Positions 44,818-55,798 of a DNA stretch of 64,000 nucleotides are shown here, piece after piece (position 1 is the first letter of the stretch; each line of letters starts with the position of its first letter). Origin of the DNA: Notolepis coatsorum (taxonomy: Eukaryota; Chordata; Actinopteri; Aulopiformes; Paralepididae). The notes beneath the pieces are model-generated. The model saw only the letters and a list, made by a program, of their open reading frames with translations. It had not been told where the DNA came from and searched no databases. The translations under genes were made by a program, and so were the position numbers. The stretch covers positions 87,805,796 through 87,869,795 of the forward strand of contig OZ020589.1 of assembly GCA_963971535.1 (NCBI GenBank), read 5' to 3'.

Positions 44818-46249
44818 TAGTTTCTTTAATAGTTGTCATACAGAAGTACAGAATACTTTTATACAAAATGCTTCTTACTGTTGCGCTCCAGAGACTGTGC
44901 AAGACAAGATAAGTATGAAATAAAATAACATAGTAAAATTAGAAGTAGAAAAAATGAGGTCACAGTGTTCAGTTTAGACATATGTACAATGTTCGATGCA
45001 GAATAGACGTAGTTACCATACAATATACAATACTGTGCAGTGTACTAATATACAATACTATATAGTGCAAGGCAGAAATGGAGAAATGGGACGAGGTGCA
45101 ATTTAGGTACAATTCACAGTAGGTGTACGAGTTGTAGTGCAAATCCTTTATCAATAAATATAAAGTGTAAGTGTGTTTGTGTGATCTAAAGTGTGGAGAG
45201 TGGGTGCTGCAGTGTGTTGTTTGTTTGAGTGAGTGTGTGCGTGTGGGTGTGTGTGCTGTGTGCATTTGATGGTTGTTGCATAGTGATTATTGTTCGTTTA
45301 GCAGCCTGATGGCCTGGGGATAGAAGCTTCTTCTGAGTCTTTCTGTGCTCGCCTTAAGACTCCGGTATCGCTTGCCTGACCGCAGCAGTTCAAAGAGGCA
45401 GTTGTTCGGGTGGCTCGAGTCCTTAATAATTCTCTTAGCCTTCCCCTTGCACTGCTTGTTGTAAATGTTCTGGAGGGTGGGGAGCCCCCCTCTAATTGTG
45501 CGTTCGGCTGAACGTGTCACTCTTTGTAGTCTGCTACGGTCTTGTGCAGTGCTATTCCCAAACCAGGAGGTGATGTTGCCGGTCAGGATGCTCTCTATTG
45601 TACATGAGTAGAAGTTCCTAAGGATCTTCTGACTGACTTGGAACTTCCTTAGGCGCCTGAGGAAGTAGAGGCGTTGTCGTGCCTTCTTCACAACACTGTC
45701 AATGTGTGTGGTCCATGTCAAGTCCTCGGATATGTGGGCTCCGAGGTACTTGAAACTGTTCACTCTCTCAACCGGTGCCCCGTCGATGCTGAGGGGGCTG
45801 TAGTCCTTGACCCCCGACCTCCTGAAGTCCACAATCATCTCTTTTGTTTTGCTGACGTTCAGGGAGAGGCAGTTCTCCTGACACCACTGTGACAGGTTCT
45901 CTACCTCTTCCAGGTAGGCCCTTTCGTCGTTGGCAGAGATCAGGCCCACCACTACTGTGTCATCAGCAAATTTGATGATGGTGTTGTTGTTCCGCTGTGC
46001 TACGCAGTCATGTGTGTACAGGGAGTAGAGGAGGGGGCTCAGAACACAGCCCTGGGGGGCCCCTATGTTGAGCGTGATGGATGAGGAGGTGCAGTTGCCG
46101 GCTCTTACCACCTGGGGTCTGCCCGTCAGGAAGTCCAAGACCCACTGGCAGAGGTCATAGTTCAAGCCCAGGCCCCTGAGCTTGGCTATGAGTTTGGAGG
46201 GGACTATGGTATTGAATGCTGAGCTGTAGTCGATGAACAGCATTCTCAC

Positions 46250-46250
<1 letters not shown>
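44818..46250 (-). mobile_element. LINE-B2, 5'-truncated copy
   Basis: The 3' UTR (44818-45286) is essentially identical to that at 16889-17360, in opposite orientation. The coding part extends further 5' than the other copy and ends at a TA-rich array at 46250. Confidence 0.9.

Positions 46251-46252
<2 letters not shown>
45287..46252 (-). pseudogene. LINE-B2 reverse transcriptase, 5' truncated but open
   Basis: Uninterrupted from [18 protein letters not shown] (motif A) through [19 protein letters not shown], the catalytic [18 protein letters not shown] and [11 protein letters not shown] to RLLNEQ. Both RT aspartate motifs are intact, but the endonuclease and RT N-terminus are absent. Upstream residues arise from the TA array. 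It differs from the 16.2-kb copy at only a few residues. Confidence 0.9.
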
Positions 46253-46280
<28 letters not shown>

Positions 46281-46290
46281 TGTATGTATA

Positions 46291-46335
<45 letters not shown>
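46250..46335. repeat. (TA)n/(TATG)n microsatellite
   Basis: TA-rich array interspersed with GTATG units, at the 5' junction of the LINE-B2 copy. Confidence 0.95.
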
Positions 46336-46336
<1 letters not shown>

Positions 46337-46364
46337 AATATATATACAAACATACCGTGTTCGA

Positions 46365-46645
46365 GCCAATCAGCAATACCAACTGAGTCACGTGACTAAG
46401 TTGCCCCCTACCCGCGCAAGCTGCTGCGCTAAAAGAATATGACGGGGCTCTATGGAGAAACCATGACACTCCCCTGACTAAAAGTTGTTTCAAACGAAAA
46501 CGGCTGGATGCAATTTAGCCAAATCAGCACGGCTATTAGTATGAGTCTTTTACCTTTTACATATCTAGCTTTGGCATTGATTGATTGTTTAGATCGCTAG
46601 CATGGCTAACAAATACAAATATATTGTAGTCTGACCAGGATTACG
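46365..46645 (-). repeat. Dispersed repeat X, copy 2
   Basis: Reverse complement of 8994-9283, starting at CCGTGTTCGAGCC and sharing GTCACGTGACTAAGTTGCC. Confidence 0.8.
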
Positions 46646-46897
46646 TTCCTTTTGCCCCCTTGATGCGCATGCACACTGAGGGCCCTTTCTCACTCACTGC
46701 TCTGTGTCGAATCAGACCTGGCTCGCATCAGAAAAGGGTGTGTCTGTCTGAGTGAGAACGCTGTCCCCCGTCCCCGCCCCCCGCTGATTCGTCCCCGGGG
46801 GCGCTGAACCTGGACCGCTGAAATAGGTGGTCTCAGGCGCGCACTAGTGGGGGCGGTTAGGCCTGGCAATTTTGTTTGCCATTGCTATGTCTATACA
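46646..46897. other. Unassigned stretch
   Basis: No gene recognised. Confidence 0.35.
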
Positions 46898-47160
46898 TTG
46901 TTCGAATGCATTTATTTCTATTAGACCAGTGGTGCCCAACCAGTCGGCCGTGGTCGACCAGTAGATCAATGACATGCAATATAATTGCCACAAGCGATGG
47001 GATAATGTTAGCTTCTGAACAGGCTAGCTAACTAGCGTTAGCCGTTAGCCATTGCTGTATACTATACTTTCTTGTTCGAATGCATTTATTTCTATTAGAC
47101 CAGTGGTGCCCAACCAGTCGGCCATGGTCGACCAGTAGATCAATGACATTCAATATAATG
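46898..47160. repeat. Direct repeat of about 88 bp with hAT-like termini
   Basis: TTGTTCGAATGCATTTATTT through CCAGTGGTGCCCAACCAGTC to GTAGATCAATGACAT occurs at about 46898-46985 and 47073-47160, about 96% identical. CAGTGGTGCCCAACC is a typical hAT terminus, so this may be a segmental duplication across a MITE end. Confidence 0.8.
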
Positions 47161-48074
47161 CATATAATCGATGCAGCAATGTTACTAGTAAAGGCTAAGC
47201 TAACTAGCGTTTAGCCGTTAGCTTAGCGCTATCGTTAAAACGCTCAAAAGCGGACTCTGCTCCGTCTTTGTGAGCTATCCACTAAAGGACATTGCGCGAT
47301 GAGATACCAGCGCAGACACGCCCAATATGTGTGGCTCGCTAGTAGTGTTGTCAAAAATATCGATTTTTCGATACATATCGATTCTGAATATTTAAAACAG
47401 TTTCAATACTCATTTCCCGCAATATCGATACTTTCTGCACTATCGATACCAGCTGGCGTTCTCGCAATCTTCTCTCCTTGTTGACACACACTCACACACG
47501 CTGCTGCTGTGGCATGCCCCTCCCCCTCCCCCTCCCCTCACAGACCTGTCTTGTGTCAACACAACTCCTCAGCTCTCACTCGCTCCAAGTGCAGAGCCTC
47601 GACAGCTCTTCTTTCAACATCACTGAATCATTAAACAAAATGACCCATTAAACGATTGACTTTAGGCGTTGTCTAATGTTGGCCATCGTGGCGTTCGTTG
47701 CAGGCTTGCAGCTGTTGGCTAGCTGTTGGTTAGCTTGCTATCTTTCTTAGTTGGCTAACGTTAGCTACCTAGCTACTAGCTAGCTAATACTGGCTGGCTG
47801 CTAGTGCCTACCTTTGAATTCACAATGGAATGGCTAGCTAACTAACTGTACATATCGATGTGATTGGCTGAGACCGTATTTTGTACGGTTGGCTGGATTG
47901 GGGGTGGCCAGAGCGGCTAGCTGGCAGTTCATGGTGCAGTAGCTGGCTAGATAGCTGGCTAATGTTGGCCAATATAGCTGTGACTGAATGATGCTAGCCT
48001 TATGTGGTCTTATGAGTTTCAGTTCATAGGAAAATACTTTGACTATAATGGTCAGAAGTACATTAACTGTATAT

Positions 48075-48322
48075 ACTCTCTTTTAGAAACTGTCTCTTAA
48101 ACAGTACTGTATATCTTGTATGTCATAAATGTCTGGATGTAACAGTACTGTTTATCTGTATGTCATATATGTTATGATGAATTGAAAATGGGGGACCCTG
48201 ATGTAAACAAGACAAAAGTCTTTCTCTGGTCTGCATCCCCTTAACAATTGTGTGTATTGAGCTGTACTGTATTGTACCCAATCCATTCTGCAATCTGTTA
48301 ATACAATTTTCAATCAATCAAT
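48075..48322 (+). mobile_element. LINE-A 3' end
   Basis: Block from TATGTCATAAATGTCTGG to AATACAATTTTCAATCAATC, with a short tail. Nested in the hAT element. Confidence 0.88.
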
Positions 48323-48505
48323 CTGTTATGCTTAACACGCAGTACTATTCACTTTACTTAATTTCTAAGATTATATAATTTAGTTATTTTTAAATGTCTG
48401 ATCTAAAGATAAACAAAGGGTTTTAAAAGTGTTATATTTATCTTCTCTTATAGTACCAGAGAGAAGCTGAGGAGAATCAACCAGCAACAAAAGCAAAATT
48501 TATAA

Positions 48506-48506
<1 letters not shown>

Positions 48507-48575
<69 letters not shown>
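48507..48575. repeat. (TA)n microsatellite
   Basis: About 34 TA units. Confidence 0.97.
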
Positions 48576-48582
<7 letters not shown>

Positions 48583-48844
48583 TTACATTTTAAGATTGAA
48601 CCTTTTTCCCTGTGGTATCGAAAATGGTATCGAATATCGATACTTTTCAAGGTATCGTATCGAAGTTCGAAATTCCAGTATCGTGACAACACTACTCGTG
48701 AGCAGTCTGCACTCTGCACTCCTGACAGCGCTGTTGGCAGAAATGTGTGTGTGTCAAAATGTAGAGCGCTGTCAACGTTTAGCACGCTGTCAAAAGAATA
48801 ATAAATAAAAACATTACAAGCGAACTAGAAATCAAGAAATCAAG

Positions 48845-49200
48845 ATGGAAAGCAGTAAAAAGAAACAAACCTGCAGTTACAACCAAGAATGGCAAACAAC
48901 ACATGCCGTTTCTTCTTAAACCCAAAAATCCCAAAGTCACTGCAGTTGAGATAACAAGCGTCTATCACACTGTACAACACTCCCATTCATACAGGTCAGC
49001 CAACTGTGGTAGCAAGCTAGCTCCTGTCATTTGGCCAGACTCCGAGATTGCAAAATCGTGTGGTCGTACAAAAGCTACATCCATAGTTATGGATGTGCTT
49101 GCACCTTCCTCAGTGGAGAGTTGTTTGAGTGAATTAAAAAACCCAATGGTCCCAGGTGCTTTCCATGGTTCTGAAGATGGGCACACACGCCGGCTGCCAG
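48845..49200 (+). pseudogene. hAT-like transposase N-terminal remnant
   Basis: MESSKKKQTCSYNQEW begins at 48845. After a frame change an open stretch from 48903 contains VYHTVQHSHSYRSANCGSKL, AKSCGRTKATSIV and MDVLAPSSVE. The pattern YHTVxHxHSxRSxDC, then CxRTK and VLAP, occurs in a family of hAT-like transposases common in fish genomes. This is recalled, not searched. Internal deletions (no zinc finger between the two parts) and the sudden loss of similarity after about 49150 mark it as dead. Element ends not identified. Confidence 0.5.
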
Positions 49201-49639
49201 TGCCAAGACGAATGTGGAGAGATATAATTTTGTATTTAAATTTGTATTTAACCTTTATCTATTCTGTGAAGACCAGTTATTCTAATAAAAATCAGTATAT
49301 ATCTGTCCCACTTTGTCCCACCAAAATCTTACTGTTGTCCTGCTTTTGGACTTTTTGTATCTGGTCACCAGTGTGTGTGTGTGTGCTTAAATACAAATTA
49401 AGCAAGCTCTATACATTACGAAGTAAACGAAATACAATACAAAATGAACGGAATACTAAAGAAAATAGATCTTATGAACAGTATCTAACTTGTTCGAGAA
49501 ATATAAAGCCACATGCTTATAGCCTTCGCAACGCGTGATTTAGAAATAAGGCTAAGCACTAAAATTTCAAATGCTTGGTTCTGAGATGATCAATACAGTA
49601 AACATTTATTTCTGATAGGCGTGCTGATCAGCAGTAATG
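49201..49639. other. Unassigned stretch
   Basis: No recognisable gene or repeat. Confidence 0.35.
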
Positions 49640-49666
49640 CAACGTCATGATTATTATTATTATATT

Positions 49667-49933
49667 ATTATTGTTTTGTTTGCAGAAAATGAAGCAAATT
49701 TACAAAACATGTTGAATATTATGAGTTCTTGGTGCAGGAAATGGAGACTTGCGATTAACAGTGAAAAAACACAGATTATGCACTTCAGGAAAAAACATGA
49801 ACAGCAGAGTAACCATACGTTTCAATTTGGACCAACGCCCCTGATTTACACATATTCTTATAAATATCTTGGTTTCATCTTTAATGAGTACATGAGCTTC
49901 ATAGAACTTGAAGGAAGGAAAATACTGTCTGAG
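49667..49933 (+). pseudogene. LINE-E RT C-part, first piece
   Basis: Reads LFAENEANLQNMLNIMSSWC, AINSEKTQIMHFRKK, YKYLGFIFNEYMSF and ends KILSE at the insertion point. The catalytic YADD would be just upstream and is missing. Confidence 0.85.
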
Positions 49934-51232
49934 GCTGCGGTTACACTAATGGCCAGTTTTCGTTTTGTTGTCAGGGTCAGTTTAGCTTTTCAGAACGCAA
50001 CGTAATGGCAGGCAAGTTAGACATTGGTTTTGCCTCCTGAGCACAGTGATGTAGTACAATGCCAAAGCAGTAGGTGGCAGTAGGTGGCGAACATGAAGGC
50101 AATTTTCAACCAATCAGAAAAGTTTAATGTGCCAATACACTTCCTGCTAAAAAACAACAAACCACCATCTTTAAATGCCTCGCGTGAGCCATTTAGCCAA
50201 CGTAGCATTTATTTTTCAGCAAAGAAAGTGCAATAAATAAAAACGGATACATTCACTGTGTGTTCTGCCTCATTTGTTGATGATTTGTTGATGAAACAAA
50301 ACTAACATCAACACAATTGACCACCAAGAGCGGAGTTTTAGTCTCACAAAAATATCTCTGTGTTGTTAGCTACATGCTAATGTGCATGTAGCATCATGTT
50401 AATAGCATCGAGTAGAAATGGGAGAACACTTTATTTAACAGATTGCAGAATGGGTACAATACAATACAGCTCAATACACACAATTGTTAAGGGTATGCAG
50501 ACTGTTGTAGCTTGGACTGGGCTCCTTATAACAACTAACAGGGTTTGGAAGTAACGTTAGCTAGGTAGCTAACATTAGCTCACGTTAGCCAGCCAGCACC
50601 AAACTGATGATATCAGGAGCTATCAGTAGCTAGATAACATTAGAGACAACGCCTCATGTATTAAACAAAGGTGAATAGATGACTGGGCCATTTTGTTTAA
50701 TGTTTGTTATGTTCAAAGAGGAGCTCTGAGCTAACAGGGTCTGGTAGCTAGGTAGCTACGGTAGGTAGCTAACGTTAGCTCATGTTAGCCTGCTGCTCAT
50801 GCAATCGTCAATGCTAGTGGAATGAATGGATGTTAACTTTATTTAACAGATTGCAGAATGGGTACAATACAATACGGCTCAATACAAACAATTGTTAAGG
50901 GAATGCAGACTGTTGTAGCTTGGACTGGGCTCCTTATAACAATAACTTGACAACACATGGTAGCCGCAGCTATTTGGGACAGCTCTGCTGTAAACACTAG
51001 AAATAACCGTGTGGGTCTCTACTGCGCATGGGCGTTGAGCAACAACGGCTCCGTATCCGGCTCACGCAGATTACATGGCAGCATTGTCGGCGAGTTTTGG
51101 CGAGTATCCAAAACGGAAACACTATTTCAGCGTTGCCCTATCCTGCAAAAACGGCGTTTCTTTTTAACTTGGACAGCAAACGTAATCATTCAACAACAAA
51201 AACGTTTCTGTATTCAATGGTGTAACCATGGC
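49934..51232. mobile_element. DNA transposon, superfamily uncertain
   Basis: Ends GCTGCGGTTACAC and, inward from the right, GCCATGGTTACACC; ctgag is duplicated (49929-49933, 51233-51237). Removing it restores the LINE-E reading frame as LSE|SAGRALGGVL. Inside are duplicated LINE-A scraps and GCTAACGTTAGCT-rich sequence. No transposase seen. A 5-6-bp duplication does not by itself fix the superfamily. Confidence 0.7.
50429..50942 (-). repeat. Duplicated LINE-A terminal segment
   Basis: ACTTTATTTAACAGATTGCA to GGACTGGGCTCCTTATAACA occurs at 50429-50533 and 50829-50942, over 90% identical. The spacer between is rich in GTAGCTAACGTTAGCTC. Confidence 0.85.
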
Positions 51233-51237
51233 CTGAG

Positions 51238-52320
51238 TCAGCAGGAAGGGCGCTAGGGGGTGTGTTGAGTAAAATGAAAGTGTGCACTGACCTTGGGTTT
51301 TCAATATTTACACAATTATTTGATTCAATGGTGGGTTCTGTTTTATTTTATGCTGCTGGAGTATGGGGTTTTGATGATGCACCTGAATGTAATGCTATCC
51401 AGAACCGTGCCATGAGATACTTCTTAGGAGTCCATAAATATACACCAAAAGGGGCTATAGAAGGGGACATGGGTTGGGACTCTTGCTTGGTCAAGCAAAA
51501 AGGTGAAATGGTTAGGTTATGGAACCGCCTGGTCCAGCTGCCAAATGACAGGGTGACAAAAAAGATATTTAACTGGGACAGAGCACATGGTCATCCCTGG
51601 TCAAGAGAGATGTCCATGATCTTTTCTTCTGCTGACTTAAGTATGATTTTTATGAACAATCTGCAGTGTAAGGTTCACATAATTAAAACAAAATTATCAA
51701 CAATCCATCAGGATAAGTGGAAGGTGGAGATATGGAAAAAACCTAAACTTAGAAAATATGTTGTAATTAAAAATGAGTATTTTACTGAACCTTATGTAAT
51801 GTTAAACTTAAAGAGAAGACGGAGGTCTCTGTGTGCCCAGTTGAGGTCTGGCACCCTGCCATTGGCTGTGGAAGTGGGTAGATTCCAAGGTAAACCTGAG
51901 GAGGAGCGGTTGTGTGTTCTATGTGATCTGGGAGTGGTGGAGGATGAATATCATTTAGTTTTTTATTGCCCTTTGTACACCGATTTGAGGAGGGCTTTAT
52001 TTGAGAAAATTCTAATTGTAAATCCGGATTTGTTTTGGCAGTCTGAGAGTTGTATGTTGAGTTTTTTTTTTGTGGAGGACATCCTCAGTTTTGCAGGATT
52101 TTTGGAGAAAGCATGGCACTTGAGACAAAACACACTATATCCTATAAAATTGTATATGAATTCCTCTCGTTTCTTTGTTTACAATACATTGCTTACAGCT
52201 TGTGTTATATTACGTTTGATTGTATTTTCTTTTTCTTGTGGCCATCTTGGTCTATATGTCATTTGTCAAGTAATTTGTCAAGTATACTATTATATACTTA
52301 TTGTTTATGTGTCTTGTAAG
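51238..52320 (+). pseudogene. LINE-E RT thumb and C-terminal zinc region
   Basis: Open frame from the restored junction: FTQLFDSMVGSVLFYAAGVW, NAIQNRAMRYFLGVHKYTPK, GDMGW, RLWNRLVQLPNDRVTKKIFN and a CCHC-type motif CVLCDLGVVEDEYHLVFYC (RT-associated zinc finger). The frame runs on into the solo LTR, so the true stop is lost or lies further 3'. Confidence 0.85.
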
Positions 52321-52349
52321 CCCATATGGTCTGGGCATACACCTGTATG

Positions 52350-53123
52350 TGTAACGATCCCAGACTCAGCCCTCTGTTGGGCTGTGATGGGAAGAGTAAC
52401 ATTGGTCCCCTACCTCCCTCCTGTAACGAGCCCAGACTCAGCCCTCTGTTGGGCTGTGATGGGAGAAGAAACATTGGAGTCCTACCTTCCTCCAGTCTCA
52501 TACCACCTTCTAGTGGTCACCAGCAGATGGTGCAAACTTTGATTCTACCTGTGTTAACTCATATGTTTAGTATAATTAATGGGATAATTAATGTGATGTC
52601 ATTGTGTGTGTTGTTGTTGTTGTTGAATTTCCCTTCCCTTGTGTGATGTTGTTTCCCTGGCTAGTGTTGTTTTGTAATATGCTTTTGTGTCTAGTTGTTG
52701 ATTCTGTGTTTTGGACTGGTTCGCCAGCTGGTTCCAATTAGAATTAGCCTGTGTATATAAATGGTTCGGTCTCTCCCCATTGTGGCGTCATCCCTCCGCG
52801 TTACCTCCAGTTACCTCCGTGTTCCCTTGCCCGTCGTGTCTCCTGTCGTCTTCCTCGCCTTGCTGTTTTGTATTGAGTTAGTAAGTAAGTTTAGTATTCC
52901 GTTTTTGTGCATCTTTGTTTTCTCGTGTAATCAGTTCTTATTTGTATCTAGTGCCAGCGCGGCTGTGCCTTTTGTTTAGTTTGTTCCTGTAATATATTTC
53001 ATGGCTCTAGTGATTCTCAAATAAATGGATCACAGTATTTGAGAAGAGCAAACTGCCGTCTCCGTTTCCTCCATTCATCTGTCTAGCCGCATATTGGGTT
53101 CTTCTCTCCCCCCTATCGTAACA
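52350..53123 (+). mobile_element. Solo LTR, 774 bp, Ty3/gypsy-like
   Basis: TGTAACG...CGTAACA ends and 5-bp duplication gtatg (52345-52349, 53124-53128). A 72-bp direct duplication lies at the start (52350-52421, 52422-52493), a TATA-like TATATAAATGG near 52753, and AATAAA at 53021. The superfamily is inferred from the 5-bp duplication and overall form. Confidence 0.85.
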
Positions 53124-53190
53124 GTATGTAAGACACGGAAATAAAAAACATCAAATCAAATCAAATTATGAAGTTATTATTATTATCATT

Positions 53191-53498
53191 ATTATTAAAT
53201 GAAAGATAACTCCTCTCCTTCACTAGAATATAATATAATTATGAAATCAAATATAGGCCAGGGCTTTACAACCTAATAAAGAGATTGAATATATATTAAA
53301 TGCGATATAAACTAAATTAAATATAGCACAATAGAATAATAATATAGCACTATATTCTATTGTGCTATATTTAATTTAGTTTATATCCCATTTAATTGTA
53401 TTCAATCTCTTTATTAAGTTGTAAAGCCCTGGCCTATATTTGATTTCATAATTATATTATATTCTAGTGAAGGAGAGGAGTTATTTTTCATTTAATAA
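53191..53498. repeat. Near-perfect palindrome, 147-bp arms
   Basis: Arm 53191-53338 is the reverse complement of 53353-53498, with only a few mismatches and a 14-bp centre. AT-rich. Likely a fold-back MITE or recent inverted duplication. It follows the LINE-E tail directly. Confidence 0.95.
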
Positions 53499-53507
53499 TA
53501 GTAAGAA

Positions 53508-53620
53508 CTTCGTTTTATATAGTGCCTTTCATAAAACCTAAGGTCGCTTATAGGGGAAGACAATAGAAATAACAAACAGACACAACTTTCCAACTAAAGT
53601 GGAACAAATTAGATATATTT
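53508..53620 (-). mobile_element. LINE tail-like fragment
   Basis: ACTTCGTTTTATATAGTGCC then TTTCATAAAACCTAAGGTCG resembles the inverted 3' terminus of fish L2-type LINEs. Confidence 0.5.
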
Positions 53621-54435
53621 TCTGGTGTTCCAACGAAACCTCAATGAACCAAATCCGTCCATAGATTCTGGCTGTACAGGACGAAATGTAAGGTGCCATC
53701 GCGCCACTTAGCGATATATCTCTGCATGTGGCTTTTTATTTGTAGAACAAATTAGATTCTGTTTATAAGAGCATAACGCCAAAGCCCACAACGTTAAATA
53801 ACAATATTTAAATAATAAATACGATTGCATGGGATTTCTGGTTGGCTGCTCAATATCATCCTTGATTTGATATTCTCCTTCGAAATGTTCTTTCACCGTC
53901 ATGCCTGCACAATTACTGCTGCCATCACCTGTGAAGAGGCTCATTTACATAGAAAGGGGACATGTTCCGCCCATATTACCTCATTTAAATATATGCCAAT
54001 TGCACGGACGCAATGCTGACGGAGCGCATGAGCAACCTCATTTCACCCGCTGCGTGTCCTTTGAGAGCGATATGCACCGGCTTTGTTTCGGAAAAAGCTG
54101 TGCAAACCCTTTGTGGATCCCGCCCATAGTATATTGAAAGATAGCACTTGTTTTTCATATGTGTACATACTGTAAATAGCTGTAGATGACAGCAGATATC
54201 TACTCGGTTCCACTCAGGCGTTATATTAACACCGACAGCTTCTAGATATAGGTCTATAGATCTTAAAGGAGGAGACATCCAGTGTGTGTTTTTAGTTAGA
54301 CTGAACGCGCAGACAGGGCCTTTAGCAGATAACACATTAGCCAAGGTCAGCATCGAGAGAGCAGTCTGGATATCACTTAGATGAGAGGGGGGCATGGCAG
54401 GCCGGTGAGAGAGTGAGAGAGAGACACGTAGACAC
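53621..54435. other. Unassigned stretch
   Basis: No gene, repeat terminus or RNA gene recognised; short reading frames only. Confidence 0.4.
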
Positions 54436-54995
54436 TAGGGGTGGGACGATACATTGATCCAGATCGATATATCGATCTATTATCAATGATGAAATAGGAT
54501 CGATGCAACGTAAAAAGATCGATTCATATTGCGATACTCTTATTTTGAAGGCAGGCATGCTCCCTTTCTCTCTGTGTGTGTGTGTGTGTGTGTGCATTTG
54601 GAAAGACCAGATGAAGTATACCGGTAGTATATTTATAGTAAATGTACTGAGGATGGACAGATAATGTTGATATTTAAACATAAAAAATACAAAACGTGGC
54701 ACTTTACAGTGAACAGGAGGTCTATTTGTATTAAAAACAATAGATTGTTTTTCATTTAAATGTCTGGAAGAGCTCAAAAATAAAAATGTCAAATGATATT
54801 TCCATTGCTTTTTTTTTGTTGATCTAAATGTTACTGATTGTGTTAAATGGGCATATAATATCGTCTCATATCGATCGCAGGCACCTGAATCGAATCGTAT
54901 CGTATCGTTGCAGACTTTGTGATATCGGAAAATATCGTATCGTTGTCCAAAGAATCGATATCGTATCGTGATGAAACTGGTGATTCCCACCCCTA
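54436..54995. mobile_element. hAT MITE, same family as 1162-1895
   Basis: TAGGGGTGGGACG to CCCACCCCTA, with perfect 8-bp duplication gtagacac (54428-54435, 54996-55003). The interior is colinear with the 1.2-kb copy (GGAAAGACCAGATGA, AAACGTGGCACTTTACAGTG) but shorter. Confidence 0.93.
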
Positions 54996-55003
54996 GTAGA
55001 CAC

Positions 55004-55492
55004 GCTGACGTTATAAATATGAGTTCTTCTGGGTTTGAGGCAGACTAGGAGACGAGGCAGACACGTAGACACGTTGACAAAGAGACAGCAGTAAGCTGGA
55101 GGGTGGGGGATGGGAGGCCCTCCACCCTCCTGAGCCATGAGATAGCTAGCTTCGGCTAACAGGGAAGGCTTTTGGCTAACCACTGGGCCGCAACAACCAT
55201 CAAGCTGATAACAGGAGAGATCGTTAGAATAATGAATTTAGTAGACTTTCAAAGACTTTCAAAGACTTTCAGAACTGTTTCCATCTTGAGTATATGTCTA
55301 TGGAATAAACATAACGATTTAAGGAAAGGTATCACGTTTCCAGTGTCGATTCTTCTGATTAGGGATGTACCAACGGGGTGATGCCAGCGTGTGACAGCCA
55401 GTATGATAAGTAGAGTATAAACAACACAACGCAGAGACTTCATGGAACCACAGGTGACGAGTAGATTAAAGGCTGAACACGAGAAATCCAAC
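55004..55492. other. Unassigned stretch
   Basis: Nothing recognised beyond a short direct repeat, AAAGACTTTC, three times at 55249-55272. Confidence 0.35.
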
Positions 55493-55745
55493 AATATTAT
55501 CATCTGAGCAGATAGTATTATCATCTGAACATATAAAACATAGTTTATTATCATCCAAGCTTATAAAACAGTCTATTTTCATCTGAGTATATAAAACATA
55601 GTATTCTATCATCTGAGTATATAAAACATACTATTTTATCATCTGAACATATAAAACATAGTCTATTATCACCTGAGTATATAAAACATAGTATTTTATC
55701 ATCTGAACATGTGATAATAGACATGTTCAGGGGATGTCTATTATC
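55493..55745. repeat. 29-30-bp minisatellite ending in a hairpin
   Basis: About eight units of TATCATCTGAACATATAAAA plus CATAGTAT, alternating GAACAT and GAGTAT variants. It ends with TGATAATAGACAT and ATGTCTATTATCA (about 55711-55745), which pair. Confidence 0.9.
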
Positions 55746-55798
55746 AGCACTTGATCATCTTTCCGGCCTTTTCATTTTAACTTAAAGATAGAATCTGT

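Larger units (their letters stand above)
47343..48694. mobile_element. hAT element (TAGTGTTGTCA ends), non-autonomous
   Basis: Left end TAGTGTTGTCAAAAATATCG, right end inward TAGTGTTGTCACGATACTGG. The flanking 8-mers ctcgctag (47335-47342) and ctcgtgag (48695-48702) match at six of eight positions, a decayed duplication. Subterminal TATCGATA motifs at both ends. A LINE-A tail and a TA array are nested inside. Confidence 0.75.
49640..53167 (+). mobile_element. LINE-E, 5' truncated, split by a DNA element and a solo LTR
   Basis: RT C-terminal coding sequence at 49667-49933 continues at 51238 (SEE -> SAGRALGG) after a 1.3-kb insertion. The element runs to 52349 and resumes at 53124 after a solo LTR, ending AATAAAAAACATC with an (ATCAA)n tail at 53150-53167. 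Both interruptions have target duplications. Confidence 0.85.

Noticed and set aside
52321..52542. C-terminal extension of the LINE-E ORF
   Set aside because: These codons lie within the solo LTR at 52350-53123 and are accidental.
54010..54130. Possible small RNA gene
   Set aside because: No A/B boxes, snRNA elements or stable conserved stem recognised by eye.
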